From: Clostridiales bacterium COT073_COT-073
GTDB lineage: Bacteria; Bacillota; Clostridia; Lachnospirales; Vallitaleaceae
DNA: 64,000 nucleotides
Direction: 5' to 3'
Assembly (NCBI GenBank): GCA_003858485.1
Contig: RQYD01000004.1
Coordinates: 1 to 64,000 of the forward strand
Both the position numbers and the translations under genes were made by a program. Shown here piece after piece: positions 8,646-19,340 of this stretch. Position 1 is the stretch's first letter. Every line of letters starts with the position of its first letter. The notes beneath the pieces were generated by a model. It saw nothing but the letters and a program-made list of their open reading frames with translations. It had not been told where the DNA came from and did no database searches.

Positions 8646-8930
8646 CTATTCCTCCTTTTCCGTGTTTTTTTCAACCAATGCAGCAATTTCCTTTTGAATA
8701 TCGGCATTGGTTAATTTTCCGTACGATCGAATTTCTTCTGCTAAATCGTGACTTATCCAATGCGTTGGCTGAATATGCTTGATTTTCTTCTTTTTCGGCT
8801 GATCCAGTCGGCGCATTTTGCCATCCACCAGATACACATATCCTTCCGCCACTTCCACGACCAGAAAAGGATTGCCCTTATCACGTCCCGCTTTGGAAAA
8901 GATTAATTGCCCGATATTTATGTCTTGCAT
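8646..8930 (-). CDS. KOW-domain RNA-binding protein
   Basis: A 94-residue protein beginning [20 protein letters not shown], a KOW-type loop ([20 protein letters not shown]) as in L14e/L27e-like proteins, then a basic [10 protein letters not shown] stretch and an acidic C-terminus. A gene of this type is regularly found between map and infA in Clostridia. Its role is presumed to be ribosome- or RNA-associated but is not established. Confidence 0.85.
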   Translation of the reverse strand: MQDINIGQLIFSKAGRDKGNPFLVVEVAEGYVYLVDGKMRRLDQPKKKKIKHIQPTHWISHDLAEEIRSYGKLTNADIQKEIAALVEKNTEKEE

Positions 8931-8939
8931 TGCCTAACC

Positions 8940-9695
8940 TCACATTGTCAGCAGCTCATACCCATCTTCGGTAATCGCCAATGTATGCTCGTAATGCGCG
9001 GAAATAGAATGGTCTAAGGTAACAATTGTCCAATCATCCGCCAGGATCCTGACTTCATATCGTCCCATATTGACCATTGGCTCGACTGCAATCACCATCC
9101 CGGCCCGAAGCCTGGGTCCTCTGCCTTCGCCCCGTGGACGATAATTTGGAATTTGCGGTTCCTCGTGCAATTCTCTGCCAACGCCATGGCCAACCAGATC
9201 TCTGACTACTGAAAATCCATTAGCCTCAACATAGTCCTGAATGGCTCCGGAAATCTGATACAGGTGATTTCCCGGTTTAACCATTTCCATTCCTTTAAAA
9301 AAGCTCTCTTTGGTTACTTCAACCAACCTTTTAACTTCTGCCGGCGCATTGCCGATAATATGCGTTCTGGCCGCATCCCCATGGTAACCGTTTTTATAAG
9401 CTCCAATGTCCAGACTAACGACATCACCTTCTTTAAAAAAGCGTTTTTTACTGGGAATGCCATGCACCACTTCATCATTAATGGAAATACAAATACTGGC
9501 CGGATAACCTTCATAATTTAGGAAAGATGGTATCGCTCCAAATTTACGAATAAATTCCTCTCCTAATTTGTCCAAATCATAGGTAGACATCCCGACTGCC
9601 AGTTGGCTTTCCAAATATAAATGTGTTTCCGCCACAATCTTACCTGCCTCACGCAGATAAGCAATTTCTTGTGGTGTTTTAATATGAATTGCCAT
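8940..9695 (-). CDS. map: Methionine aminopeptidase, type I
   Basis: A 251-residue pita-bread metallopeptidase that removes N-terminal Met from nascent proteins. The metal ligands can be placed: Asp in VSLDIGAYKNG, Asp in YHGDAARTH, His in GHGVGRELHEEP, Glu in VIAVEPMVN and Glu near the C-terminus in HYEHTLAITEDG. The ATG at 9695 is two bases after the adk stop codon. Confidence 0.96.
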   Translation of the reverse strand: MAIHIKTPQEIAYLREAGKIVAETHLYLESQLAVGMSTYDLDKLGEEFIRKFGAIPSFLNYEGYPASICISINDEVVHGIPSKKRFFKEGDVVSLDIGAYKNGYHGDAARTHIIGNAPAEVKRLVEVTKESFFKGMEMVKPGNHLYQISGAIQDYVEANGFSVVRDLVGHGVGRELHEEPQIPNYRPRGEGRGPRLRAGMVIAVEPMVNMGRYEVRILADDWTIVTLDHSISAHYEHTLAITEDGYELLTM

Positions 9696-9697
9696 GA

Positions 9698-10342
9698 TTA
9701 ATATCCTAACTGCTTACGAATTTCTGCTAAAATTTCAGCAACTTCTTTGGTTCCATCAACTTCTTTTAATACTCCATTATTACGATAGTACGCAATTAAT
9801 GGTTCTGTCTGATCATGATAGACTTCCAGACGTTTTAAGACCGTTTCCGGCTCATCATCCTTGCGCAGTGCTAATTCGCCTTCACATTTATCACAAACCC
9901 CTTCAGTTTGGGGTTTGAGATATTCAGTGTGATAGGATGCTCCGCAGTTAATACAAAATCTTCTGCCACTCATCCGCTCAACAATCACTTGATCAGGCAC
10001 ATCAATATTAACTGCAAACTCAATTTTTCGGCCTTTTTCTTTCAGCATTTGATCAAGGCTTTGGGCTTGGGGAATGGTACGGGGAAAACCATCAAAGATA
10101 AAGCCGGCTTTGGCATCCTCTTCTTCCAGTCTGTCCGCCACCAATTGAATAACCAAATCATCCGGTACCAGCGCCCCAGCATCAATAAAACCTTTCGCTT
10201 TTTGACCAAGCTCTGTTCCCCGACTGATATTGCTGCGCAGAATGTCACCCGTAGAAATATGCGGGATTCCATATCCTTCCGCTAAACGTTTTGCTTGTGT
10301 CCCTTTTCCTGCTCCTGGTGCACCTAACATAATGATATTCAT
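9698..10342 (-). CDS. adk: Adenylate kinase, zinc-type LID
   Basis: A 214-residue long-form adenylate kinase, ATP + AMP to 2 ADP. The P-loop is GAPGAGKGTQAK, the AMP-binding part contains ISTGDILRSN and GFPRT. The LID carries a four-Cys zinc site (CINCGASY and CDKCEGE), as in many Gram-positives. The frame is open to an earlier GTG (10354), but GGAGGG lies four bases before the ATG at 10342, which gives the standard start MNIIMLGAPG. Confidence 0.96.
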   Translation of the reverse strand: MNIIMLGAPGAGKGTQAKRLAEGYGIPHISTGDILRSNISRGTELGQKAKGFIDAGALVPDDLVIQLVADRLEEEDAKAGFIFDGFPRTIPQAQSLDQMLKEKGRKIEFAVNIDVPDQVIVERMSGRRFCINCGASYHTEYLKPQTEGVCDKCEGELALRKDDEPETVLKRLEVYHDQTEPLIAYYRNNGVLKEVDGTKEVAEILAEIRKQLGY

Positions 10343-10496
10343 AATTCCCTCCACTTATGCCTGTTTATGGTCTATTTGTCATCCATCTGCTCAAGCTCCG
10401 GATAGAAATTATTGTAAAAACTACCGGGCATAAGCCAACTTAAAATAAATAGTTTTTTCAATAATTTCCGGATGCTGAACAATCTTCCTGTTTTTA

Positions 10497-11768
10497 TCAG
10501 ACATTTAAAAAGCCTTTGTAATGTCTGGTAATTAACTGTGACTCAATTTGATTAATGGTTTCTAAAGCTACACCAACCACAATGATCAGAGAAGTTCCAC
10601 CAAATGTAATTTGGACTTTGGCTGCCCAATTCAATAAAATCGGTACCACTGAAATCACTGCTAAAATAAAGCCACCAATAAATACCATGCGGTTTAACAC
10701 CGTAGTTAAATATTCCATAGTCGGTTTTCCCGGACGAATACCCGGAATAAAACCACCGTTTTTCTTCATATTATCTGATACTTCATATGGATTGAAGATG
10801 ATTGCTGTATAAAAATATGCAAAAGCAATTGTTAAAATAAAATACAATAAGGTTCCGAAAGGATTTCTGTAGTAATTTAAGAAATCCAACACACTTGCCA
10901 GAACGCCCGTTGGTTGGGCAGTAAAAAATCCGGCAATGGTTTGCGGAAATCCCAGCAAGGAAGAGGCAAAAATAACCGGGATAACACCAGCCATATTTAC
11001 TTTTAAAGGAATGTAGGTCGATTGACCGCCATACACTTTTCTGCCTTGCATTCTTTTTGCATATTGAACCGCAATTCTTCTTTCGCCTAACTGAATCAGA
11101 ACAATTACAATGATCATGGCCAAAAATCCGGCCAATAACAGAATAATTGCCAAATATCTGTTGTCATTAAACAAGTCAGTAATCAAACGTACTCCCGCCG
11201 GTAAACCAGAAAGAATATTAATGGCAATGATCAAAGAGATACCGTTACCAATTCCTCTTTCATTGATCCGTTCACCCAGCCACATTAAAAAGGCTGTTCC
11301 GGCTACCATAGCTGATATCGATACCAATCCGCTGAAGAAATTCCACTCAATAAACATCCCTTGAGCGTTTAAGGTAATGGTGATAGCAATTGCCTGAATC
11401 AAAGCCAATACCATAGTCACATAACGGGTAATGGTGGCAATTTTCTTCCGGCCATCCTCACCCTCCTTTTGCATCTCTTCCAGCACTGGAATCGCAATGG
11501 TCAGAAGATTCATAATAATCGAGGAGTTAATGTAGGGAATAATACCCAAAGCAAACAAGGTCATATTTCTAAATGCTCCGCCTGAAAAAGCATCTAACAT
11601 ACTGAGCAAACCTTCGCTATTGGCGAAAACACCTTGTAATGCTGCTGTATTAATTCCCGGAATCGGAACATTCGCACCTAAGCGAATGACAACAAACATC
11701 AATAATGTAAAGACAATTCGCTTTCTAACATCTTCAACTTTGAATGCTGTTTTCAGTGTATTTAGCAC
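10497..11768 (-). CDS. secY: Preprotein translocase subunit SecY
   Basis: A 423-residue protein with ten transmembrane segments and SecY landmarks: RLGANVPIPGIN in the first periplasmic part, IMNLLTIAIPVLE (plug and helix 2 region), GERINERGIGNGIS and FNPYEVSDNMKKNGGFIPG. It forms the protein-conducting channel with SecE and SecG. It starts at GTG (11768), directly abutting the rplO stop codon, which suggests translational coupling. Confidence 0.97.
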   Translation of the reverse strand: MLNTLKTAFKVEDVRKRIVFTLLMFVVIRLGANVPIPGINTAALQGVFANSEGLLSMLDAFSGGAFRNMTLFALGIIPYINSSIIMNLLTIAIPVLEEMQKEGEDGRKKIATITRYVTMVLALIQAIAITITLNAQGMFIEWNFFSGLVSISAMVAGTAFLMWLGERINERGIGNGISLIIAINILSGLPAGVRLITDLFNDNRYLAIILLLAGFLAMIIVIVLIQLGERRIAVQYAKRMQGRKVYGGQSTYIPLKVNMAGVIPVIFASSLLGFPQTIAGFFTAQPTGVLASVLDFLNYYRNPFGTLLYFILTIAFAYFYTAIIFNPYEVSDNMKKNGGFIPGIRPGKPTMEYLTTVLNRMVFIGGFILAVISVVPILLNWAAKVQITFGGTSLIIVVGVALETINQIESQLITRHYKGFLNV

Positions 11769-12218
11769 CTAGATCACCTCAGTCTTTCCACCGGCAGCTT
11801 CAATTTTTTCCACCGCTGATTTACTGAATGCATTTAATTTTACTGTTAATTTCTTGCTGATTTCGCCGTTTCCAAGTAATTTCACACCATCTCTCGGATT
11901 CTTAACGATACCGGCTTCGATTAAAGTATTGACATCCACAACGGCTCCATTTTCAAATCTTTCTAAAGCATCAACATTAATGCCGATGATTTCCTTACTA
12001 TTACGATTGACAAATCCGCGTTTGGGAAGTCTTCTGATTAAAGGCATTTGTCCGCCTTCAAAGCCCGGACGTACTCCACCGCCAGATCTGGCGTTTTGAC
12101 CTTTGTGTCCACGTCCGGAAGTTTTACCTTTTCCCGAGCTTTCTCCGCGACCTTTGCGAATTGTTCTTTTTGTTGCACCCTGTGCAGGATTTAACTCTGA
12201 TAAGTTCACAGCTTGCAC
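11769..12218 (-). CDS. rplO: 50S ribosomal protein uL15
   Basis: 149 residues beginning [20 protein letters not shown] with the Gly/Arg-rich [20 protein letters not shown] segment and the C-terminal [17 protein letters not shown]. Normal length and normal place before secY; a late-assembling protein of the large subunit. Confidence 0.96.
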   Translation of the reverse strand: MQAVNLSELNPAQGATKRTIRKGRGESSGKGKTSGRGHKGQNARSGGGVRPGFEGGQMPLIRRLPKRGFVNRNSKEIIGINVDALERFENGAVVDVNTLIEAGIVKNPRDGVKLLGNGEISKKLTVKLNAFSKSAVEKIEAAGGKTEVI

Positions 12219-12232
12219 CTCCTTTTCTCTCG

Positions 12233-12418
12233 TTATGCTTCCGCTTTTTCTACTTTTACTAAATGTTGAATTTGATGAATCATTCCACGAATGGAATCAT
12301 TATCTTCTTGCACAACTGTTTTATGCATTTTATTCAGGCCCAAAGCTTTTGCGGTTGCACGATGCTTTGGAATTGCACCGATGGTCGATTTTACTAAAGT
12401 AATTTTAATTTTTGCCAT
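12233..12418 (-). CDS. rpmD: 50S ribosomal protein uL30
   Basis: 61 residues, [20 protein letters not shown] followed by [15 protein letters not shown], the short bacterial L30 form. It lies between rpsE and rplO with 12- and 14-bp gaps. Confidence 0.95.
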   Translation of the reverse strand: MAKIKITLVKSTIGAIPKHRATAKALGLNKMHKTVVQEDNDSIRGMIHQIQHLVKVEKAEA

Positions 12419-12430
12419 CTTAAGACCCTC

Positions 12431-12940
12431 CTATCCTAATATCTCGCTGATTGATTTGCCGCGCAGTCTGCTGACTTGCTCCGGAGTTTTCAGTCCTTTC
12501 AGCGCTTCAATCGTAGCAGATACTACATTGGTCTTGTTGTTAGAACCTTGCGATTTAGTTCTGATATTACGAATTCCTGCTAACTCAAGAACCGCACGCG
12601 CCGGTCCACCAGCAATAACGCCGGTACCTTCCGGTGCTCTCATTAAGAGAACCGATGCACTTCCGAACTTACCTGTCCAGTTATGTGGAATTGAACTATT
12701 TTCATCAATCGGTACATTAATTAATTTTTTCTTTGCATCTTGCGCGCCTTTACGAATTGCTTCCGGAATTTCAGTGGATTTACCAATACCGTATCCAACA
12801 TGACCATTGCCATCACCGACTACTACCAATGCAGCAAAACGGAAATTACGACCACCTTTTACTACTTTGGTGACACGGCGAATAGCAACTACTCTTTCCT
12901 GAAGATCTAAAGCGCTGGCATCTATCATTTGATTTCTCAT
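12431..12940 (-). CDS. rpsE: 30S ribosomal protein uS5
   Basis: 169 residues with [20 protein letters not shown], the KOW-like [20 protein letters not shown] and [19 protein letters not shown]. The frame extends to 12973, but AAGGAGG five bases before the ATG at 12940 marks the real start ([13 protein letters not shown]). It stabilises the decoding centre with S4; note that rpsD, which encodes S4, is missing from this cluster. Confidence 0.95.
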   Translation of the reverse strand: MRNQMIDASALDLQERVVAIRRVTKVVKGGRNFRFAALVVVGDGNGHVGYGIGKSTEIPEAIRKGAQDAKKKLINVPIDENSSIPHNWTGKFGSASVLLMRAPEGTGVIAGGPARAVLELAGIRNIRTKSQGSNNKTNVVSATIEALKGLKTPEQVSRLRGKSISEILG

Positions 12941-12950
12941 ATTTGCCTCC

Positions 12951-13307
12951 TTAGAATTGTAAGCCTGCTTCACGAGCAGCCTCTGCTAATGCTTTGATTT
13001 TACCATGGTACTTGTAGCCGCCTCTGTCAAATACTACTACTTCAATTCCTTTGGCTTTGGCTTTTTCAGCAATTGCTTTACCTACAGCCTTGGCAGCTTC
13101 CACATCATTGGTCTTATCTAAGCCTGCCGTGCGAGAGGAGGCGGCAACTAATGTATGCGCTTTGACATCATCAATGATTTGTGTGTAAATATGATTATTG
13201 CTACGATACACCGAAAGTCTTGGCCGCTCAGCCGTTCCATTCAGTGTTTGACGGAGCTTTTTATGCTTTTTAACCCGGTTTTTCACCTTGGAAATTTTAT
13301 TTATCAT
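12951..13307 (-). CDS. rplR: 50S ribosomal protein uL18
   Basis: 118 residues with [20 protein letters not shown] and the C-terminal [20 protein letters not shown] of bacterial L18, which binds 5S rRNA. GGAG lies nine bases before the ATG. Confidence 0.96.
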   Translation of the reverse strand: MINKISKVKNRVKKHKKLRQTLNGTAERPRLSVYRSNNHIYTQIIDDVKAHTLVAASSRTAGLDKTNDVEAAKAVGKAIAEKAKAKGIEVVVFDRGGYKYHGKIKALAEAAREAGLQF

Positions 13308-13324
13308 CTTGATTCACTCCTTAT

Positions 13325-13861
13325 CTATTTAGCAGTCTTTCCTTCTTTGCGACGGATAATTTCTCCAACATACTTAATACCCTTGCCTTTATATGGTTCA
13401 GGCAATCTCTTAAATCTAATTTCGGCTGCATATTGACCAACTTTTTCTTTATCAATTCCGCGAACGGTAATGATGTTGTTTTCAACGGTTGATTCAATAC
13501 CTTCCGGGTCGCTCATCACCACCGGATGAGAATAACCGAGAGCTAAATCAAGTTGTTTTCCATTTTTGCTGGCCTTGTAACCAACACCGTTAATCTCCAA
13601 TTTCTTTTCATAGCCTTCGGTTACACCCACTACCATGTTATTGATCAAGGTTCTGGTCAAGCCATGTAAAGACTTCATTTTCTTTAAATCGTTTGGACGA
13701 GTTACTTTTACTTCCGCACCATCAACTTCGATCTTCATTTCTACCGGAAGTTGTCTTTGTAACTGACCTTTTGGTCCTTTTACCGTTAAGAAATTATTTT
13801 CCTTTAAGTCAAATGTAACTCCTGCCGGAACGGTAATCGGCATTCTTCCTATTCTGGACAT
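13325..13861 (-). CDS. rplF: 50S ribosomal protein uL6
   Basis: 178 residues, [15 protein letters not shown] at the start and [17 protein letters not shown] near the end, typical L6. The frame runs back to 13885, but AAGGAGG precedes the ATG at 13861, which gives the family N-terminus. Confidence 0.96.
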   Translation of the reverse strand: MSRIGRMPITVPAGVTFDLKENNFLTVKGPKGQLQRQLPVEMKIEVDGAEVKVTRPNDLKKMKSLHGLTRTLINNMVVGVTEGYEKKLEINGVGYKASKNGKQLDLALGYSHPVVMSDPEGIESTVENNIITVRGIDKEKVGQYAAEIRFKRLPEPYKGKGIKYVGEIIRRKEGKTAK

Positions 13862-13947
13862 TTTATTTCCTCCTTGTGGTTTCATTGGGACAGCGAAAAC
13901 TCTTCGCTATCATTTCGCCTTTGAGATGTTGCCTGTGAATCTTTGCT

Positions 13948-14349
13948 CTACCAAATGAAAGCAAGTACTTCGCCGCCTACATTTTGTTTGCGGGCTTCTT
14001 TGTCGGTGATTACACCTTTGTTTGTAGAGATGATCGCAATTCCAAGTCCACCAAGCACTCTTGGTAATTGGTCTTTGCTTGCATATACACGAAGTCCCGG
14101 CTTAGAGATCTTTTTCAAACCGGAAATAACCTTTTCATTCTTGTTTTCTCCATATTTTAATTCAATTTGAATTTCCGGGAACTTTCCGTCTTCTAAAACT
14201 TTATATCCTTTGATATATCCTTCTTTTTCCAAAATATCAGCGATCGCCAACTTCATTTTGGATGAAGGAACTTTTACATAGTCATGCTTTGCGATATTGG
14301 CATTACGGATTCTTGTAAGCATATCTGCAATCGGATCTGTCATTGTCAT
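13948..14349 (-). CDS. rpsH: 30S ribosomal protein uS8
   Basis: 133 residues with [20 protein letters not shown] at the N-terminus and [20 protein letters not shown] at the C-terminus. S8 is a central-domain assembly protein and the classic translational repressor of spc operons. GGAGG lies eight bases upstream of the first ATG; the third codon is also ATG. Confidence 0.96.
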   Translation of the reverse strand: MTMTDPIADMLTRIRNANIAKHDYVKVPSSKMKLAIADILEKEGYIKGYKVLEDGKFPEIQIELKYGENKNEKVISGLKKISKPGLRVYASKDQLPRVLGGLGIAIISTNKGVITDKEARKQNVGGEVLAFIW

Positions 14350-14370
14350 AATTGATTCCTCCTCTCTTTC

Positions 14371-14556
14371 TTACCAGCTGGCTTTCTTTACGCCCGGGAT
14401 TTGTCCCTTATATGCTAATTCTCTGAAACATACTCTGCAAATGCCAAACTTCTTTAATACTGCGTGAGGTCTTCCGCAGATTCTGCAACGTGTATAACCT
14501 TGAGTAGAAAATCTAGGTTCGCGTTGCTGTTTAATAATCATTGATTTTTTAGCCAT
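14371..14556 (-). CDS. rpsN: 30S ribosomal protein uS14, zinc-binding type
   Basis: 61 residues with two CxxC pairs (CRICGRP and CRVCFREL), i.e. the short zinc-binding S14. It lies in the normal place between rplE and rpsH. Confidence 0.96.
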   Translation of the reverse strand: MAKKSMIIKQQREPRFSTQGYTRCRICGRPHAVLKKFGICRVCFRELAYKGQIPGVKKASW

Positions 14557-14565
14557 AGCTTCCTC

Positions 14566-15105
14566 CTATTTTCTAAATGGCATACCAAATTGGGTCAATA
14601 GTTCACGGCCTTCTTCATCACTTTGAGCGGTAGTTACAATAATAACGTCCATTCCACGAACTTTGTCTACCTTATCATATTGAATTTCCGGGAAAATGAT
14701 TTGCTCTTTAATTCCCAGTGCATAATTGCCGCGTCCGTCAAACGAATCCGGATTTACGCCACGAAAATCTCTTACCCGAGGTAATGCGACCGAAATCAAA
14801 CGATCTAAGAACTCATACATCTTGTCGCCGCGCAAAGTAACTTTGCAGCCGATGTTCATGCCTTCTCTTAATTTAAACGCAGCAATTGATTTTTTAGCTT
14901 TGGTAATTAACGGCTTTTGACCGGTAATCAAACCCAGTTCTGCAACTGCGTTTTCAAGCGCTTTGGCATTATCTTTGGCATCATTAACGCCCATATTGAT
15001 AACAATCTTTTCAATTTTGGGTACTTGCATTACGCTTTTATAATTAAATTTCTTCTTTAACTCATCAACAATTTGCTCTTGGTATTTTACTCTGAATCGA
15101 CTCAA
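14566..15105 (-). CDS. rplE: 50S ribosomal protein uL5
   Basis: 179 residues with [37 protein letters not shown] and GLRVVIVTTAQ-like [20 protein letters not shown]5 binds 5S rRNA and contacts the P-site tRNA. Normal length and position. Confidence 0.96.
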   Translation of the reverse strand: MSRFRVKYQEQIVDELKKKFNYKSVMQVPKIEKIVINMGVNDAKDNAKALENAVAELGLITGQKPLITKAKKSIAAFKLREGMNIGCKVTLRGDKMYEFLDRLISVALPRVRDFRGVNPDSFDGRGNYALGIKEQIIFPEIQYDKVDKVRGMDVIIVTTAQSDEEGRELLTQFGMPFRK

Positions 15106-15110
15106 TGCTC

Positions 15111-15455
15111 TTACCTCCTCTTATTGTCAATCACATCGCCGGTTGACTTGGCAACGCGATATCGAACATTCTTCATTTTGCCATCTACTTCTTCCTGAAC
15201 TACTTTCACGCCCAGACGAGTAGGTTTGCCGTCATGAAGATACATTACATTGGATACATCAATAAAAGCCTCCTGGTGAACAATGCCACCCTGACGATTC
15301 ATCGCATTTGGTTTGCTGTGCTTAGTTGCCTTAGCAATTCCTTCGACCAGTACCTTGCGATTTTTATGATCAACTTTTAATACTTTTCCTTCTTTGCCCT
15401 TGTCTTTGCCGGCAATGATTCTTACTTTATCATTTACTTTAATTTTCATATTCAT
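15111..15455 (-). CDS. rplX: 50S ribosomal protein uL24
   Basis: 114 residues with the KOW motif [20 protein letters not shown] and [21 protein letters not shown]24 nucleates assembly of the large subunit. AGGAGG is eight bases before the ATG at 15455; an ATG two codons downstream is a less well spaced alternative. Confidence 0.95.
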   Translation of the reverse strand: MNMKIKVNDKVRIIAGKDKGKEGKVLKVDHKNRKVLVEGIAKATKHSKPNAMNRQGGIVHQEAFIDVSNVMYLHDGKPTRLGVKVVQEEVDGKMKNVRYRVAKSTGDVIDNKRR

Positions 15456-15467
15456 GCCTATATCCTC

Positions 15468-15836
15468 CTAAAGAACTTCCGGGGCAAGAGATAAAATCTT
15501 CATGTAATTTTTCTCTCTTAACTCTCTGGCAACCGGTCCGAAAATACGGGTTCCTCTCGGGGTTCCATCTTCTCTTAAAATAACCGCTGCATTTTGATCA
15601 AAACGGATATAAGAACCGTTACTTCTTCTGGTTTGGTTGGTTGTGCGTACAACAACGGCCTTGACTACATCGCCTTTTTTAACAACGCCGCCTGGTGTTG
15701 CGCTCTTAACAGTCGCAATGATTACATCACCAATTCTCGCATATCTTCTGGTAGATCCACCCATGACGCGAATGCAAAGTAGTTCTTTGGCGCCGGTATT
15801 GTCTGCCACCTTTAATCTTGATTCTTGTTGAATCAT
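15468..15836 (-). CDS. rplN: 50S ribosomal protein uL14
   Basis: 122 residues, [20 protein letters not shown] to [20 protein letters not shown], a standard L14, located at the subunit interface. Confidence 0.97.
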   Translation of the reverse strand: MIQQESRLKVADNTGAKELLCIRVMGGSTRRYARIGDVIIATVKSATPGGVVKKGDVVKAVVVRTTNQTRRSNGSYIRFDQNAAVILREDGTPRGTRIFGPVARELREKNYMKILSLAPEVL

Positions 15837-15859
15837 CTTCCGTACCTCCTATTTCGCAT

Positions 15860-16120
15860 CTATTTTGCTTTTTCGATAATTTCTACTAATCTCCAGTGCT
15901 TATCTTTCGATAATGGTCTGGTTTCCATAACACGCACTCTGTCGCCGATTTTACACTCGTTATTTTCATCATGCGCTTTTAATTTCTTGGTTTGTTTTAC
16001 TACTTTTCCGTATAACGGATGCTTTACGTTGGTTTCGACCTTTACAGTGATGGTCTTGTCCATTTTGTCACTCGAAACGATACCGACCCGAGTTTTTCTC
16101 ATTTTTCTTTCTTCTGCCAT
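15860..16120 (-). CDS. rpsQ: 30S ribosomal protein uS17
   Basis: 86 residues with [20 protein letters not shown] and [20 protein letters not shown], the OB-fold of S17, a primary 16S rRNA binder. Confidence 0.96.
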   Translation of the reverse strand: MAEERKMRKTRVGIVSSDKMDKTITVKVETNVKHPLYGKVVKQTKKLKAHDENNECKIGDRVRVMETRPLSKDKHWRLVEIIEKAK

Positions 16121-16138
16121 GATCTAATCCTCCTTCGG

Positions 16139-16345
16139 CTATGCCTTATTTCTTTGAGCAGTAAGAACAGTTTGGATTCTGGCAATGTTTCTACGAACTT
16201 CTTTAATACGGCCGGTATTGCTTAATTGGTTGGTCGCATTTTGAAATCTCAGATTAAAAAGCTCTTTCTTCGCGCTCACAAGATCTTCATTTAATTCCGT
16301 TACGGATTTATTTAATAATTCTTCCATATATTTTGATGTTTTCAT
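16139..16345 (-). CDS. rpmC: 50S ribosomal protein uL29
   Basis: About 68 residues: [20 protein letters not shown] and [20 protein letters not shown], the two-helix L29 fold near the exit tunnel. A GTG three codons upstream (16354) is possible, but its ribosome binding site spacing is poor, so I use the ATG at 16345. The longer form would overlap the end of rplP. Confidence 0.94.
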   Translation of the reverse strand: MKTSKYMEELLNKSVTELNEDLVSAKKELFNLRFQNATNQLSNTGRIKEVRRNIARIQTVLTAQRNKA

Positions 16346-16346
16346 T

Positions 16347-16772
16347 CTACTCACCGCCTTCTAAGTCAGCTTTCGACACTACCTTGCACTTGATCGGCAA
16401 CTTATGTGTCGCAAGTCTTAACGCTTCTTTTGCAACGGCTTCACTGACACCGCTGATCTCAAACATAACGCGGTCTGGCCGAACAACTGCTACATAGTAT
16501 TCTACCGAACCTTTACCTTTACCCATACGTGTTTCAGCCGGGGTTGCAGTAATTGGTTTATCCGGGAAAATCTTAATCCATAATTTACCGCCACGACGCA
16601 TGTGACGTGTTGCTGCGATACGGGCTGCTTCAATTTGATTGGATTTAATCCAGCCCGGCTCCATTGCTACGATGCCATATTCACCGTAACTGATTTTATT
16701 TCCACGAGTTGCTCTTCCGCGCATTTTCATCCGGAATTGCTTACGATATTTTGTTCTCTTTGGCATTAACAT
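16347..16772 (-). CDS. rplP: 50S ribosomal protein uL16
   Basis: 141 residues with [40 protein letters not shown] and [16 protein letters not shown], normal L16. The first ATG directly follows the rpsC stop codon; an ATG two codons later gives the usual start MPKRTKYRK. Confidence 0.96.
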   Translation of the reverse strand: MLMPKRTKYRKQFRMKMRGRATRGNKISYGEYGIVAMEPGWIKSNQIEAARIAATRHMRRGGKLWIKIFPDKPITATPAETRMGKGKGSVEYYVAVVRPDRVMFEISGVSEAVAKEALRLATHKLPIKCKVVSKADLEGGE

Positions 16773-17435
16773 TTATTTTTCGCTCCCTTCGCTTGACGCT
16801 TTTACTTTTTCAGGAAGTATTTCGCCCTTATAAATCCAAACCTTGACTCCAATTTTGCCATAAGTTGTATTTGCTTCTGCAAAGCCATAATCAATGTCTG
16901 CTCTTAATGTTTGCAGTGGAATAGTTCCTTCTGCATAGCTTTCGCCACGAGCAATTTCCGCACCGCCAAGGCGACCGGAACAGGTTACTTTAATACCTTT
17001 TGCACCGGATTTCATGGTTCTGCCAATCACTTGCTTCATCGCCCGACGGAAAGAAATCCGGTTTTCCAATTGTTGAGCCACATTTTCAGCAGTCAGAGTT
17101 GCATTTAATTCCGGCTTTTTGATTTCAATAACATTAATCATAACTTGAGAATCGGTTCTTTTTTCCAAATCATTCTTTAACTTCTCAATCGATTCTCCGC
17201 CCTTACCGATAATAATTCCCGGTTTAGCAGTATATATGTTAAAGCGAACTCTTTTCGATGCTCTTTCAATTTCAATATTGGAAATACCAGCGCTGTACAA
17301 GCGTTTTTTCAGGTATTCTCTCAGCTTATAGTCTTCCACTAAATAATCGGCATATTCTTTTTCGGCAAACCATTTAGAATCCCAATCTTTAATAATACCG
17401 ACCCGTAAGCCATGAGGATTTACTTTTTGACCCAT
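16773..17435 (-). CDS. rpsC: 30S ribosomal protein uS3
   Basis: 220 residues with [20 protein letters not shown], the KH-domain GKGG loop ([16 protein letters not shown]) and the C-terminal [21 protein letters not shown]3 lines the mRNA entry channel. Confidence 0.97.
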   Translation of the reverse strand: MGQKVNPHGLRVGIIKDWDSKWFAEKEYADYLVEDYKLREYLKKRLYSAGISNIEIERASKRVRFNIYTAKPGIIIGKGGESIEKLKNDLEKRTDSQVMINVIEIKKPELNATLTAENVAQQLENRISFRRAMKQVIGRTMKSGAKGIKVTCSGRLGGAEIARGESYAEGTIPLQTLRADIDYGFAEANTTYGKIGVKVWIYKGEILPEKVKASSEGSEK

Positions 17436-17446
17436 GCTTAACCTCC

Positions 17447-17842
17447 TTATTTGTCTTTCATCTCGTTCAACACAATTGTAATGTGACTTGTTTTCTTTTC
17501 AATTCGAAATGCTCTGCCTTGCGCTCTTGGACGAATTCTTTTCATAATCGGTCCCTGGTTAGCATATGCTTCTTCAATATAAAGACGATTTACGTCCATC
17601 CCATTGTTATTTTCTGCATTGGCAACTGCTGAGCGTAAAAGTTTGCCGATCACTTCTGCACCATATCTGGAATTGTACGCCAAAATACCAAGTGCTTGTC
17701 CGACTTTTTTACCGCGAATTGCCTTTAATACGAAATTAGCTTTGGTCGGAGAAACACGAGCGAACGAAACTTTAGCTCTAGGTCTTGTATCCTTGACGCT
17801 GTTTCTTTCCTTCTTAATCTGACTTCTATGTCCTTTAGCCAT
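17447..17842 (-). CDS. rplV: 50S ribosomal protein uL22
   Basis: 131 residues with [20 protein letters not shown] and [20 protein letters not shown], the hairpin that lines the exit tunnel. The N-terminal 20 residues ([20 protein letters not shown]) are a basic extension often seen in this group. Confidence 0.96.
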   Translation of the reverse strand: MAKGHRSQIKKERNSVKDTRPRAKVSFARVSPTKANFVLKAIRGKKVGQALGILAYNSRYGAEVIGKLLRSAVANAENNNGMDVNRLYIEEAYANQGPIMKRIRPRAQGRAFRIEKKTSHITIVLNEMKDK

Positions 17843-17860
17843 TTAAATGATCCTCCTTCG

Positions 17861-18139
17861 CTATCTTTTTCCTTTTTTCTCTGATTTAATATGGCCTTTA
17901 TAAGTTCTGGTCAAGGAAAACTCTCCCAACTTATGTCCAACCATGTCCTCACTGATATACACCGGAATATGTTTGCGACCATCATATACTGCGATGGTTA
18001 AGCCAACCATTTCCGGAAAAATCGTGGAACGTCTCGACCATGTTTTAATTACCTGCTTATTTCCGCTTGCCTTTGCCTCTTCGACTTTTTTCATTAAATG
18101 CTCATCGGCAAAAGGTCCTTTTTTTAACGAACGTGCCAT
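17861..18139 (-). CDS. rpsS: 30S ribosomal protein uS19
   Basis: 92 residues, [20 protein letters not shown] to [20 protein letters not shown], standard S19 of the small-subunit head. Confidence 0.97.
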   Translation of the reverse strand: MARSLKKGPFADEHLMKKVEEAKASGNKQVIKTWSRRSTIFPEMVGLTIAVYDGRKHIPVYISEDMVGHKLGEFSLTRTYKGHIKSEKKGKR

Positions 18140-18158
18140 CTACTTAAACCTCCTATGC

Positions 18159-18989
18159 CTATTTGTTCTTACTACGTGCGTGAACAATATATTTTGTGGA
18201 ATTCTTCTTTTTCTTTCTTGTCTTAAGACCAAGTGCCGGTTTACCCCAAGGAGTCTTCGGATTCTTAAGTCCGATTGGAGTTGTTCCCTCACCACCACCA
18301 TGCGGGTGATCATTCGGATTCATAACCGATCCGCGAACAGTTGGACGAATACCCATATGTCTTTTTCTACCAGCTTTTCCGATGTTCACCAGTTCATGTT
18401 CCGTATTTCCTACCTGACCAATGGTTGCACGGCAAACGATTGGTAACATTCTCATTTCACCAGATGGCAAACGAAGGGTTGCATACTTACCTTCTTTAGC
18501 CATTAATTGGGCAACCATTCCAGCTGAACGAACCAATTGTCCGCCCTTGCCAGGTTTCATTTCTACATTGTGAATATTCGAACCAACCGGAATATTGGCC
18601 ATCGGCAAAGTGTTTCCAACTTTTACTTCGGCATTTTCACCACTCATCAGAACATCGCCAACTTTAAGTCCAACCGGAGCCAAGATATATCTCTTTTCTC
18701 CATCCTGATAGTTCAGCAGGGCAATGAATGCTGTCCGGTTCGGATCGTACTCAATAGCCGCTACCTTTGCCGGAATATTATCTTTATTTCTCTTAAAATC
18801 AATAATTCTATATTTAATCTTATGTCCACCACCACGGTGTCTGACAGTAATTTTACCTTGATTGTTTCTTCCAGAATTTTTCTTCAAGCTGATAACCAGA
18901 GATTTTTCCGGTTTTTTCTTGGTTAGCCCATCATAAGACGCAACAGTCATATGTCTTCTGGAAGGAGTATACGGGCGATATGATTTCAT
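18159..18989 (-). CDS. rplB: 50S ribosomal protein uL2
   Basis: 276 residues with [19 protein letters not shown] and the peptidyl-transferase-proximal [12 protein letters not shown] loop. Normal length. It is separated from rplW by a 51-bp gap, the widest between adjacent genes in the rplC-rpsC part. Confidence 0.97.
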   Translation of the reverse strand: MKSYRPYTPSRRHMTVASYDGLTKKKPEKSLVISLKKNSGRNNQGKITVRHRGGGHKIKYRIIDFKRNKDNIPAKVAAIEYDPNRTAFIALLNYQDGEKRYILAPVGLKVGDVLMSGENAEVKVGNTLPMANIPVGSNIHNVEMKPGKGGQLVRSAGMVAQLMAKEGKYATLRLPSGEMRMLPIVCRATIGQVGNTEHELVNIGKAGRKRHMGIRPTVRGSVMNPNDHPHGGGEGTTPIGLKNPKTPWGKPALGLKTRKKKKNSTKYIVHARSKNK

Positions 18990-19040
18990 ATTAGTGCTCC
19001 TTTCAATTTATCTCACACATGCATTTTGCATGCAGACTAA

Positions 19041-19340
19041 TTACATTCCATCAAAGAATTCAATATCTTTGCTTTCAGCCGTTAAGGTAACGATTGCTTT
19101 CTTAGTTCTTGCAGTTCTGCCCTTGGTTACGCCACGTCTTTTTTCTTTGCCATCATAATTCATGGTGTTGACCTTGTCTACTTTTGTACCAGGGAACATT
19201 TTTTCTACTGCTTCTTTGATTTGGATTTTATTTGCTTCCGGGTGAACAAAGAATGTATATTTCTTTTCTGCCATCATTTCCATTGATTTTTCAGTCACCA
19301 CCGGACGAAGCAACACATCATAATATTGAACGTTTGCCAT
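19041..19340 (-). CDS. rplW: 50S ribosomal protein uL23
   Basis: 99 residues with [20 protein letters not shown] and [20 protein letters not shown], the docking site for trigger factor and SRP at the exit tunnel. Its start codon shares one base with the rplD stop codon. Confidence 0.96.
   Translation of the reverse strand: MANVQYYDVLLRPVVTEKSMEMMAEKKYTFFVHPEANKIQIKEAVEKMFPGTKVDKVNTMNYDGKEKRRGVTKGRTARTKKAIVTLTAESKDIEFFDGM

Noticed and set aside
9908-10285. 125-codon plus-strand open frame
   Set aside because: It is antisense to adk and explained by codon usage of that gene.
12291-12803. 170-codon plus-strand open frame
   Set aside because: It is antisense to rpmD and rpsE, whose identity is certain; no ribosome binding site or protein-like signature.
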